Origin: Bacillaceae bacterium
GTDB taxonomy: Bacteria > Bacillota > Bacilli > Bacillales_A > Planococcaceae
Length of the DNA: 12,086 nucleotides
Reading direction: 5' to 3'
NCBI GenBank assembly: GCA_030149685.1
Contig: JASLGI010000091.1
Coordinates: forward strand, 1 to 12,086
Positions within the stretch are counted from its first letter, which is position 1; the number at the start of each line of letters is the position of its first letter. A program made the position numbers and the translations under genes. Positions 1-6,179 of the stretch are shown in pieces. Under the pieces are notes generated by a model. It had not been told where the DNA came from, did not search any database, and saw only the letters and a program-made list of their open reading frames with translations.

Positions 1-296
1 CGGAAAGAGACTTCCTTTCCTTCTTCAACGATTAATCGATAAAAACGTCCGCGATACGGTAAACGTTCATCCGTTTCAAAAAAGTAAAAGGGGCGACGTT
101 CGCTTTGTTTTTTCAAAATAGCATCGATCGTTTCTGCTCGAACGTGTAAAACGCTTTGAATATGTTCAAAAGGTGCATCAAGAGGCGCATGGACGATGAC
201 ATGTTGGTTTCGGATACTGACACCATATGTCATTCGTTCAGGACGAACCCAGATGTCATAGGCAAATTGAATGTGATCTAATTGGAAAGTATACAT
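1..296 (-). CDS. DUF45/YgjP-like metallopeptidase, N-terminal part (cut by window edge)
   Basis: Reading leftward from an ATG at 296-294 gives 98 uninterrupted residues to the window edge, preceded by a strong AAAGGAGACGA ribosome binding site (301-311). The protein begins MYTFQLDHIQFAYDIWVRPE and later has a segment HVIVHAPLDAPFEHIQSVL, then FYFFETDERLPYRGRFYRL. This order (short strand with a basic or aromatic repeat, a V-x-A-P turn, a helix that spaces basic residues, then a 'LPYxGxxYxL' strand) is the N-terminal layout of the YgjP/DUF45 family of zinc-dependent, M48-like peptidases. The HExxH zinc motif would lie beyond the left edge, so catalytic competence cannot be judged. The gene is divergent from the transporter at 521 and has its own promoter (318-346). 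The family call rests on recognition by eye of about a third to half of the protein; its substrate is unknown. Confidence 0.6.
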   Translation of the reverse strand, partial: MYTFQLDHIQFAYDIWVRPERMTYGVSIRNQHVIVHAPLDAPFEHIQSVLHVRAETIDAILKKQSERRPFYFFETDERLPYRGRFYRLIVEEGKEVSF

Positions 297-317
297 TTGA
301 TCGTCTCCTTTACTGTT

Positions 318-346
318 AGTATAACGTAGACGATTGTATATGCCAA
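318..346 (-). promoter_or_regulatory. Sigma-A promoter of the DUF45-like gene
   Basis: On the minus strand TTGGCA (346-341) is followed after exactly 17 bases by TATACT (323-318). The predicted transcription start is around 311, giving a very short leader that begins at or near the ribosome binding site. The remaining part of the 297-520 gap (about 350-505) is AT-rich. It must also carry the forward promoter of the transporter at 521, for which I find only a weak candidate (TTTCAA 447-452, 17 bases, TTTGAT 470-475). Confidence 0.6.
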
Positions 347-520
347 AAGAGAGAATGTTTTTTATCCTCCATCAATTTATCAGAAAATTGGACGTTTTCA
401 GTGACTTTATGACTAAATTCTTCAATTCATTAAAGTTTTCTCACTTTTTCAAACATTTCTGCTTCATTCTTTGATAAGATAAAGGACATCTTGTTTTTTA
501 AGTAGTTAGGAGAGGATTCA

Positions 521-1858
521 ATGAAACAAAGAGATCAGTTTTCGTCGAGGTTTGGTTTCATGTTAGCCGCTGCGGGAAGTGCAGTCGGACTCGGGGCAAT
601 TTGGAAGTTCCCATACATGGCCGGCAGTTATGGCGGTAGTGTATTTATTTTATTATTCGTATTATGTATGTTTTTAATTAGTTTACCGGTACTCATTGCA
701 GAATTTATGATCGGACGTCGCGGGCAGCAAGACGCGATTACATCATTTAAAACGCAGGCACCAGGAACCCCTTGGTATTTAACGGGTTATGTCGGAATGA
801 TCGTGTCAGCACTTATTTTATCGTTCTACAGCGTTGTAGGAGGATGGATTTTAAGTTACTTAGCGCGTACGATCATGTTTTCATTAAAGCCGACAGATGG
901 CGAAACATACGCGACATTGTTTACAAAAATTACAGAAAGTCCATGGGAAATGGTGATTGCACAAGGAGCATTTTTCTTACTCATCATTTTCATCGTGCAA
1001 GCAGGTATTAAAAGTGGAATTGAACGAGCAAGTAAAATTATGATGCCGGCGTTATTTATTTTCTTCGTCATTTTAATGGTTCGTTCATTAACATTAGATG
1101 GAGCGATGGAAGGAGTGCGCTTCATGTTCGTACCGGATTGGTCGAACTTAAACTGGGAAACAGTGTTACTCGCTCTCGGTCAAGCGTTCTTCACATTAAG
1201 TGTCGGTATATCGATCATGATTACATACGCTTCGTATTTAGGGAAAAAAGAAAATATCGCAAGTACGGCAGTAACTGTTGCAGGGATGAACATTTTCATT
1301 TCATTACTTGCAGGGCTCGTTATTTTCCCCGCAGTCTTTTCATTCGGTTTTGAACCAGATGCAGGGCCAGGACTCGTTTTCGTCGTATTACCCGCGGTAT
1401 TTGAACAAATGCCATTGGGTACGTTGTTTTTAATTTTATTCTTTATTTTATTACTCTTTGCGACAGCAACTTCAGCGATGTCTTTACTAGAGACGGTTGT
1501 ATCGGTTGTCTTAGGAGAGAAGCGTCAAGGGCGTGTACGTACGACATGGATTGTCGGAATGATCATTTTTGCAATCGGTGTACCGAGTGCACTTTCAGCA
1601 GGTGTCTTATCGCACATACAAATTTTAGGTCGTTCGATTTTCGAATTCGTCGACTTTGCGACAAATAGTATCGGAATGCCAATTGGTGCCTTCCTCATCG
1701 CAATTTTTGCGGGTTACTATTATTCAAAAGAAGTATCAGAAAAAGAATTGAACGTGTCACCATTTTGGTACAATGCATGGCGTTTATCGATTCGTTACCT
1801 CGTACCGATTGCGATTGTTGTCATTTTCGTTCAAGGATTGTTACCGTTATTTCAATGA
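521..1858 (+). CDS. Sodium-dependent amino-acid transporter, NSS family (YhdH/YocR-like), copy 1
   Basis: A 445-residue multispanning protein of the neurotransmitter:sodium symporter family (LeuT fold), expected to import an amino acid with Na+ across the cytoplasmic membrane. The length and apparent 11 membrane segments match bacterial members such as MhsT. TM1 carries the unwound family signature GSAVGLGAIWKFPY (residues 19-32); TM6 carries GQAFFTLSVG (220-229); an Asn at 257 fits the conserved TM7 Asn. Compared with LeuT, the Na1 ligand Asn27 is Ala26 and the gate Arg30 is Lys29; the same GAIWKFPY occurs, as far as I recall, in the YhdH/YocR subgroup. Ribosome binding site AGGAGAGG (508-515) sits 5 bases before ATG. 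It is followed by its own terminator and then by a paralog at 1990 whose first residues are nearly identical. The substrate is not predictable from sequence alone. Confidence 0.9.
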   Translation: MKQRDQFSSRFGFMLAAAGSAVGLGAIWKFPYMAGSYGGSVFILLFVLCMFLISLPVLIAEFMIGRRGQQDAITSFKTQAPGTPWYLTGYVGMIVSALILSFYSVVGGWILSYLARTIMFSLKPTDGETYATLFTKITESPWEMVIAQGAFFLLIIFIVQAGIKSGIERASKIMMPALFIFFVILMVRSLTLDGAMEGVRFMFVPDWSNLNWETVLLALGQAFFTLSVGISIMITYASYLGKKENIASTAVTVAGMNIFISLLAGLVIFPAVFSFGFEPDAGPGLVFVVLPAVFEQMPLGTLFLILFFILLLFATATSAMSLLETVVSVVLGEKRQGRVRTTWIVGMIIFAIGVPSALSAGVLSHIQILGRSIFEFVDFATNSIGMPIGAFLIAIFAGYYYSKEVSEKELNVSPFWYNAWRLSIRYLVPIAIVVIFVQGLLPLFQ

Positions 1859-1866
1859 TTGATTCG

Positions 1867-1900
1867 AAATCCGTTCCTTTTATAGAGGGACGGATTTTTT
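1867..1900 (+). terminator. Intrinsic terminator after transporter copy 1
   Basis: An 11-bp stem (1867-1877 with 1887-1897, one G.T pair, 9-base loop) ends in a T6 tract (1895-1900). It begins 9 bases after the stop codon and separates the two transporter genes into distinct transcripts. Confidence 0.85.
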
Positions 1901-1912
1901 GTTTGAAAAAAC

Positions 1913-1951
1913 GTGAAAAGCGAAGGTTTATTTGTTATCATAGATACTATG
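1913..1951 (+). promoter_or_regulatory. Candidate promoter and small dyad before transporter copy 2
   Basis: GTGAAA (1913-1918), a 17-base spacer and TATCAT (1936-1941) form a weak sigma-A promoter about 50 bases before the start codon at 1990. A 13-base dyad CATAG-ATA-CTATG (1939-1951) overlaps the -10 and start site and could be an operator. I do not see the same dyad upstream of copy 1, so the two copies may be controlled differently. Promoter and operator are both inferred. Confidence 0.35.
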
Positions 1952-1989
1952 AACTTTTTTAATAGTTGTTCGGAGTTAGGAGAAAATGT

Positions 1990-3324
1990 ATGAAACAAAG
2001 AGAACAGTTTGCAACAAAATTAGGCTTCGTTCTTGCAGCAGCAGGTAGTGCAATCGGACTCGGTGCGATTTGGAAGTTTCCATATATGGCCGGAAGTAAT
2101 GGAGGAAGTATTTTTATATTCCTTTTCATTATTTGTATGTTCCTTATTAGCTTACCTGTACTCATTGCAGAGTTTATGATCGGTCGCCGTGGACAAAAAG
2201 ATGCGGTCACTTCATTAAAAGAACAAGCACCAGGTACTCCTTGGTATTTAACAGGGTATTTAGGCATGATTATGGCGGCACTTATTTTATCGTTTTACAG
2301 TGTCGTCGGCGGATGGATTTTAAGTTATTTAGGACGAGCGATGACAGGTAATTTGCATGTTGAGAGAGGTTCGTTTGAAGCGTTATTTACTTCGATCATT
2401 CAAAGCCCGATAGAGATGGTTTTCGTTCAGGGACTATTTTTACTGATTACGATTTTGATCGTTCAAGCAGGAATCAAAAGTGGAATTGAACGTGCGAGTA
2501 AAGTGATGATGCCGCTTCTTTTAATTTTCTTCATCGTGTTAATGGTTCGTTCATTGACGTTAGACGGAGCATTTGCGGGTGTAGAGTTCATGTTCGTTCC
2601 GGATTGGAGTTATTTAACGTGGGAAACGGTGTTACTCGCCCTCGGTCAAGCATTTTTCACATTGAGTGTTGGAGTCTCTGTCATGATGACGTATGCATCA
2701 TATCTCGGACGTAAGGAGCGCATCGGTAGTGCAGGAGTCACTGTTGCGAGTATGAATATTTTAATTTCTCTCATGGCAGGACTCGTCATTTTCCCTGCAG
2801 TATTTGCGTATGGATTTGAACCAGATGCAGGACCAGGGCTCGTCTTCATCGTCCTTCCTGCAGTGTTTGATGCGATTCCTTTCGGTTCTTTCTTTTTAAT
2901 TTTATTTTTAGTGTTATTGTTGTTTGCGACATTGACGTCATCGATATCGATGTTAGAAATTCTCGTATCAATCGTCATTGGAGAACGTCGCAGAAGTCGT
3001 ACACGTGTCGCTTGGCTCGGAGGACTTGCAATTTTCCTCGTCGGGATTCCGAGTGCGTTATCGTTTGGCATTTGGTCGGATGTGAAGATCTTTGGTCAAA
3101 CCGTGTTCGATTTTGTCGACTTTTTAACGAATAATATCGGAATGCCGATCGGTGCATTACTCATCGCCCTTTTTGCAGGATATTATTATTCGAAAGAAAC
3201 GTCTCAATATGAATTAGACGTCTCTCCTCGTTGGTATCATACGTGGCGTTTTCTCATTCGTTACGTCGTACCAGTAGCTATTATCGTCATTTTTATTCAA
3301 GGGATTCAACCGATATTTACGTAA
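1990..3324 (+). CDS. Sodium-dependent amino-acid transporter, NSS family (YhdH/YocR-like), copy 2
   Basis: A 444-residue paralog of the preceding gene, clearly similar along the whole length. It shares GSAIGLGAIWKFPY in TM1 (with Ala26 and Lys29), GQAFFTLSVG in TM6, and the loop PVFAYGFEPDAGPG-like region after TM7. Divergence is concentrated in the loop after TM3 (about residues 115-135) and around TM9-10. A frame with a TTG at 1966 would add eight residues (MFGVRRKC), but the ATG at 1990 is chosen. It aligns with copy 1 (MKQRE/DQF) and lies 6-8 bases after TTAGGAGA, a sequence shared with copy 1. It is a tandem duplication, old enough that synonymous positions differ widely. Its own terminator follows directly. 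The different loops suggest a different substrate or affinity from copy 1; this is inference. Confidence 0.9.
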   Translation: MKQREQFATKLGFVLAAAGSAIGLGAIWKFPYMAGSNGGSIFIFLFIICMFLISLPVLIAEFMIGRRGQKDAVTSLKEQAPGTPWYLTGYLGMIMAALILSFYSVVGGWILSYLGRAMTGNLHVERGSFEALFTSIIQSPIEMVFVQGLFLLITILIVQAGIKSGIERASKVMMPLLLIFFIVLMVRSLTLDGAFAGVEFMFVPDWSYLTWETVLLALGQAFFTLSVGVSVMMTYASYLGRKERIGSAGVTVASMNILISLMAGLVIFPAVFAYGFEPDAGPGLVFIVLPAVFDAIPFGSFFLILFLVLLLFATLTSSISMLEILVSIVIGERRRSRTRVAWLGGLAIFLVGIPSALSFGIWSDVKIFGQTVFDFVDFLTNNIGMPIGALLIALFAGYYYSKETSQYELDVSPRWYHTWRFLIRYVVPVAIIVIFIQGIQPIFT

Positions 3325-3362
3325 AAAAAGTGCTCGAGCTTACAATCGCTCGAGCACTTTTT
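3325..3362. terminator. Bidirectional terminator between convergent genes
   Basis: A perfect 15-bp inverted repeat (3325-3339 and 3348-3362; core GTGCTCGAGC) with an 8-base loop and A5/T5 flanks. It starts immediately after the stop of transporter copy 2 and ends 2 bases before the stop of the convergent flavodoxin gene, so it can terminate both. Confidence 0.92.
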
Positions 3363-3364
3363 CA

Positions 3365-3973
3365 TTATGAACGAAGTGACTGTGTCGCTTGTGCCACTTC
3401 AACGAGACGTTTTGCCTGGAAGCGAGCAGCATCTGCAACGTCTTCGACAATTTTGCCATCGGGTCCTTGTGTCGCCGAAGTACCGTAAGGATTTCCTCCA
3501 GCTTTGACAATTGAATCATCTAAATATCCGGGAGTGACGATAATTGCTCCCCAATGATACATCGATGTGTAAATACGTTGGATTGTCGTTTCTTGGCCAC
3601 CGTGTGGGTTTTGTGCACTACTCATCGCAGTGACGACTTTATTTGCGAGTTTCCCTTGCGCCCATAATCCACCGACTGTATCGATAAATGCTTGGTATTG
3701 ACTAGCAGGTGCGCCGAAACGAGTCGGAACACTGAAGATAACACCGTCTGCCCAATCTAAATCTTTCGGTGTAACGATCGGAATATGAGACGTTTCCGAA
3801 TGATGGTTTGCCCAAGCGGGATTCGAGTCGACAGCCGCTTGAGGTGCCGTTTCATTTAATTGAAAGAGTCGGACGTCGACATCATTTGAAATACTTGCGC
3901 CTTCTTTTGCCCATTGTGCTAATTGATAGTTAGTGCCTGTTGAACTGTAATAAATAATTGCAATATTTGTCAT
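3365..3973 (-). CDS. wrbA: WrbA-like flavodoxin / NAD(P)H:quinone oxidoreductase type IV
   Basis: A 202-residue flavodoxin-fold protein expected to bind FMN and reduce quinones with NAD(P)H by two electrons, limiting semiquinone radicals in the cytoplasm. The FMN phosphate loop is SSTGTNYQL (residues 10-18). PTRFGAP (83-89), the WrbA hallmark HGGQETT (124-130) and GGNPYGTSATQG (159-170) follow in the family order, and the length is typical. The ATG at 3973 is chosen over the ATG at 3982: AGGAG (3987-3983) abuts the upstream ATG with no spacer but lies 9 bases from 3973. The gene is co-directional with the unknown gene at 4038-4535, whose terminator lies between them, so it probably has its own promoter; I see only weak candidates in 3974-4037. 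The family is secure; the physiological quinone is unknown. Confidence 0.85.
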   Translation of the reverse strand: MTNIAIIYYSSTGTNYQLAQWAKEGASISNDVDVRLFQLNETAPQAAVDSNPAWANHHSETSHIPIVTPKDLDWADGVIFSVPTRFGAPASQYQAFIDTVGGLWAQGKLANKVVTAMSSAQNPHGGQETTIQRIYTSMYHWGAIIVTPGYLDDSIVKAGGNPYGTSATQGPDGKIVEDVADAARFQAKRLVEVAQATQSLRS

Positions 3974-4012
3974 AATGATCATCTCCTAATAACTACATAC
4001 CCGCAGAAAGAG

Positions 4013-4039
4013 AAAAAACTCCCGATGAAGAGAGTTTTT
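4013..4039 (-). terminator. Intrinsic terminator after the 165-residue unknown gene
   Basis: AAAAACTC/GAGTTTTT arms (4014-4021 and 4032-4039) with a 10-base loop. Read leftward it ends in a T6 run. It overlaps the stop codon of the gene at 4038-4535, an economical arrangement. Confidence 0.7.
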
Positions 4040-4535
4040 ATGAAACAGTCGGTAATTGATACAGTTTCTTTTTTAAATCATCTTCTGCATAGACGACGAT
4101 ACTATACGTCGCTTCTTCTTTCGGGTCGAAAAAACTCATTGACACGTAATGATCTTTTTCGGAAGACTTCCCTTTAATAATTCGAGGCAATACGAATGCG
4201 CCAGCGCCCATAGTGAGAGCGGTTTTCCACCAAGAGTGGCGACGATTCATACTCGCTAAATAACCGATTGCTCCACCGACGACTGGATAGAGCCATCTTT
4301 CGAGTAAATCTGTCGGTTTGCCGACATGGAGTAATTGGACATATCGATGACCGAGCTTCATATCCCCTTCATCATTTAAAATGTGTAGTGTTGCTGTTGA
4401 TTGAAAAGTGTGCGTGAAAAACTCACTTCCTGCAACGATCGGTAATGATAATTTATCGTGTGGCATCATCGTTTCTACAATTTGTTTTGCTTGCTGTAAC
4501 AAATGATCAAATCCTTTCGTGTAATGATAAGGCAA
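4038..4535 (-). CDS. Unrecognised small protein, probably membrane-associated
   Basis: I do not recognise this 165-residue protein. The N-terminal third (about 1-80) looks soluble and mixed alpha/beta. A hydrophobic stretch rich in Gly and Ala (LYPVVGGAIGYLASM, about residues 82-96) and a second one (WKTALTMGAGAFVLP, about 102-117) are separated by a basic loop NRRHSWW, suggesting a membrane hairpin. The C-terminal part is polar and ends in a charged helix (DDLKKKL). The longest frame starts at a TTG (4535-4533) without a recognisable ribosome binding site. An internal TTG at 4502-4500 has AAAGGA 8 bases upstream, so the true start may be eleven codons shorter. It is divergent from the lipoprotein at 4592 with about 56 bases between starts, and is followed by its own terminator. 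The open frame, codon use and terminator support a real gene; the function is unknown. Confidence 0.65.
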   Translation of the reverse strand: MPYHYTKGFDHLLQQAKQIVETMMPHDKLSLPIVAGSEFFTHTFQSTATLHILNDEGDMKLGHRYVQLLHVGKPTDLLERWLYPVVGGAIGYLASMNRRHSWWKTALTMGAGAFVLPRIIKGKSSEKDHYVSMSFFDPKEEATYSIVVYAEDDLKKKLYQLPTVS

Positions 4536-4591
4536 AAAAGCCGAACGAATGAAAATACAAATGATACACTAAAGAAGAAGGAGGAATAAAA

Positions 4592-5683
4592 ATGAAGAAA
4601 ATTGTATTATCAACGGCACTATTCGTCGTAGCGGTACTACTTATTAGTTGTACCCTAACTGATGAGTCAGTAAACGAACCGTCTAAAAAACAACGGGCAA
4701 CAGAAGAAGGTTTACTTACCGTACATTATATCGATGTCGGCCAAGGCGATGCAACGCTTATTCAAGCCCCAAATGGCCAGACGATGTTGATCGACGGTGG
4801 AAAAAAGTCAGCAGGAGAAAAAGTCGTTTCTTACATAAAGGAACAACAGATTGATCGTCTTGATTATGTCGTAGCGACACACCCAGATGCCGATCATATC
4901 GGAGGGTTGCATGAAGTATTAGAACAATTACCTATCGGAGAATTTATCGATAGTGGCAAAGTTCATACGACACAGACGTATTTAGAATTATTGACAAAGA
5001 TCGATGAAAAAGACATACCATTTACTGTCCCAACGATCGGTGATGAAATAGCACTGGACCCGAATGTGTCGACAGAAGTGTTATTTGCCGATGAGGAAGC
5101 AAAAGGAACGAATGAAGCATCTATTGTTATCGGCATGACTTATGGCGATGTTTCATTCATCTTTACAGGAGATGCGGATACGACGATGGAAGAAGGATTG
5201 ATCGATCGCGGTTTACAGCAAGTAACGATTGCGAAAGCAGGTCATCACGGGTCAAATACGAGCAGTAGTGCTCGTTATATTGATCATATAAAACCGGAAG
5301 TATTTATTTTGTCTTACGGAGAAGGAAATAGTTACGGACATCCCCACGATGAAGTAGTGCAACGCGTGAAAGCGCAAGGTGCGGATATTTATGAAACAGC
5401 AACGATGGGAGATATTCGTGTCACAACAGATAGTCAAACATATGAAGTCGAAGCGACGACATCGGTTACACCAAAAGTAACGAAAGAAGAAGAACGAATG
5501 AATATCAATGAAGCTTCATTAGAAGAGTTACAACAACTTCCAGGCATCGGTCCTGTACTTGCAGAGGAGATTATTCTTTATCGTGAGCAACAATTGTTTG
5601 AGCGTCCATCTGATTTGCAGCATGTACGTGGAATCGGTCAAAAAACATATGAACAACTCGCGCCATACGTTACGGTAGAATAG
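4592..5683 (+). CDS. Lipoprotein: ComEC-like metallo-beta-lactamase domain fused to ComEA-like HhH domain
   Basis: A 363-residue protein with a lipoprotein signal peptide: MKK start, hydrophobic core, lipobox LISC with lipidated Cys20. It should be anchored outside the cytoplasmic membrane after a short polar linker (21-40). Residues 42 to about 290 match the competence-type metallo-beta-lactamase domain found at the C-terminus of ComEC: HYIDVGQGDATLI (45-57), MLIDGG (65-70), the metal motif HPDADH (97-102), FTGDAD and GHHGSNTS further on, and HPHDE. Residues 303-363 are a ComEA-like double helix-hairpin-helix (NINEASLEELQQLPGIG, then VRGIGQKTYEQL), a non-specific DNA-binding module. The fold and context suggest a surface-bound nuclease or phosphodiesterase acting on DNA, without a ComEC channel. 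AAGAAGGAGG lies 8 bases before ATG. It forms an operon with the DUF3006 gene 11 bases downstream. Domain calls are strong; substrate and link to DNA uptake are inferred. Confidence 0.88.
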   Translation: MKKIVLSTALFVVAVLLISCTLTDESVNEPSKKQRATEEGLLTVHYIDVGQGDATLIQAPNGQTMLIDGGKKSAGEKVVSYIKEQQIDRLDYVVATHPDADHIGGLHEVLEQLPIGEFIDSGKVHTTQTYLELLTKIDEKDIPFTVPTIGDEIALDPNVSTEVLFADEEAKGTNEASIVIGMTYGDVSFIFTGDADTTMEEGLIDRGLQQVTIAKAGHHGSNTSSSARYIDHIKPEVFILSYGEGNSYGHPHDEVVQRVKAQGADIYETATMGDIRVTTDSQTYEVEATTSVTPKVTKEEERMNINEASLEELQQLPGIGPVLAEEIILYREQQLFERPSDLQHVRGIGQKTYEQLAPYVTVE

Positions 5684-5694
5684 GGGGAAGCGTA

Positions 5695-5940
5695 ATGAAG
5701 AAAAAATATACAGTCGACCGGATTGAAGACGGCTATTACGTATTTTTGCCATATCCAGATGAAGACGACGAACTAATTATCTCAACGACGAAAGTAACAC
5801 CACCTGTTCGTGAAGGAGATATCGTTTATTTAGTCGATCAATCGGATCATTTCACAGCAGAAATTCAACGAAATGAAACGGTAGCAGTGAAAGAAGAAGT
5901 AGAAAGCCTTCTGGAAAAATTAAAAAACAAACGTAAATGA
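5695..5940 (+). CDS. DUF3006 family small acidic protein
   Basis: An 81-residue protein with the DUF3006 pattern. A short beta segment KKYTVDRIEDGYYVFLPYPD comes first, where the family has 'xxIDRFEGxxAVVEL'. Next is a strongly acidic patch DEDDE (residues 22-26), a VREGDIVYLV strand (39-48), and a charged C-terminal helix EEVESLLEKLKNKRK typical of the family's 'RxxxIxxLxxKLW' end. No signal peptide or membrane segment is visible, so it is probably cytoplasmic. GGGGAAG precedes the ATG, and only 11 bases separate it from the MBL-HhH lipoprotein gene, so the two are co-transcribed. In my recollection DUF3006 genes frequently sit beside ComEC/Rec2-type MBL genes, which fits; its molecular role is unknown. 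No clear terminator follows (only a weak 5-bp hairpin at 5972-5995). Confidence 0.8.
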   Translation: MKKKYTVDRIEDGYYVFLPYPDEDDELIISTTKVTPPVREGDIVYLVDQSDHFTAEIQRNETVAVKEEVESLLEKLKNKRK

Positions 5941-5999
5941 TAAAAAAGAAAGAAAATAGTTTTTAATTGAGAATGCATAAAAAAGTGTAAGCATTTTAG

Positions 6000-6028
6000 T
6001 TTACAACAATTCTAATCTGTCGTATGAT
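6000..6028 (+). promoter_or_regulatory. Upstream sigma-A promoter (P1) of the peroxiredoxin operon
   Basis: TTTACA (6000-6005), a 17-base spacer and TATGAT (6023-6028) give a good sigma-A promoter with a start site near 6035. It would make a leader of about 145 bases before the peroxiredoxin ATG, which includes the inverted repeat at 6043-6081. Confidence 0.6.
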
Positions 6029-6042
6029 AGATGTATAAGTAA

Positions 6043-6081
6043 GTAAAGACAAGTTCTGCATAGTGATAGACTTATCTTTAC
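6043..6081 (+). repeat. Imperfect inverted repeat in the peroxiredoxin leader
   Basis: GTAAAGACAAGT (6043-6054) and ACTTATCTTTAC (6070-6081) are 12-base arms with one C.A mismatch and a 15-base loop. It lies just downstream of the predicted P1 start and before the second promoter, with no T-run after it, so it is not an intrinsic terminator. It could be an operator dyad or an RNA hairpin; the role is not known. Confidence 0.55.
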
Positions 6082-6102
6082 AAAACATTCACAATTTAAA
6101 TC

Positions 6103-6130
6103 TTGCAATTATTCCTCATCGCGCTATAAT
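6103..6130 (+). promoter_or_regulatory. Downstream sigma-A promoter (P2) of the peroxiredoxin gene
   Basis: TTGCAA (6103-6108), a 16-base spacer and a perfect TATAAT (6125-6130) predict a start near 6137, with a leader of about 43 bases. The -10 consensus fits a strongly expressed gene. The PerR/Fur-like box follows directly. Confidence 0.75.
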
Positions 6131-6140
6131 AGTGATGAGT

Positions 6141-6161
6141 TGATAATTAAAATCATTATTA
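6141..6161 (+). promoter_or_regulatory. PerR/Fur-like operator box over the peroxiredoxin start region
   Basis: TTAAAATCATTATTA (6147-6161) agrees with the PerR box TTATAATNATTATAA at 12 of the 14 specified positions. An overlapping reading, TGATAATTAAAATCA (6141-6155), agrees with the Fur-type 7-1-7 box TGATAATNATTATCA at 12 of 14. It sits just downstream of P2, where a bound repressor would block transcription. Peroxide control by PerR is the likelier reading because the downstream gene is a peroxidase. AT-rich sequence makes chance matches common, so this is a candidate only. Confidence 0.5.
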
Positions 6162-6179
6162 AGAAGGAGAGATTTTAAA

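Noticed and set aside
361..520. T-box or amino-acid riboswitch before the amino-acid transporter
   Set aside because: No T-box core sequence, specifier hairpin or terminator-antiterminator pair is visible; only a short imperfect repeat around 382-400.
1966..1989. TTG start adding eight residues to transporter copy 2
   Set aside because: The paralog starts exactly at the aligned ATG, and TTAGGAGA lies at proper distance from 1990 but downstream of the TTG.
2646..3071. Open frame of 141 codons on the minus strand inside transporter copy 2
   Set aside because: Low-complexity composition, antisense to a well-conserved gene, no ribosome binding site; a shadow of the coding strand.
5972..5995. 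Terminator after the DUF3006 gene (AATGC/GCATT with 14-base loop)
   Set aside because: Only five base pairs and a long loop; too weak to call, and it is followed by a broken T tract.
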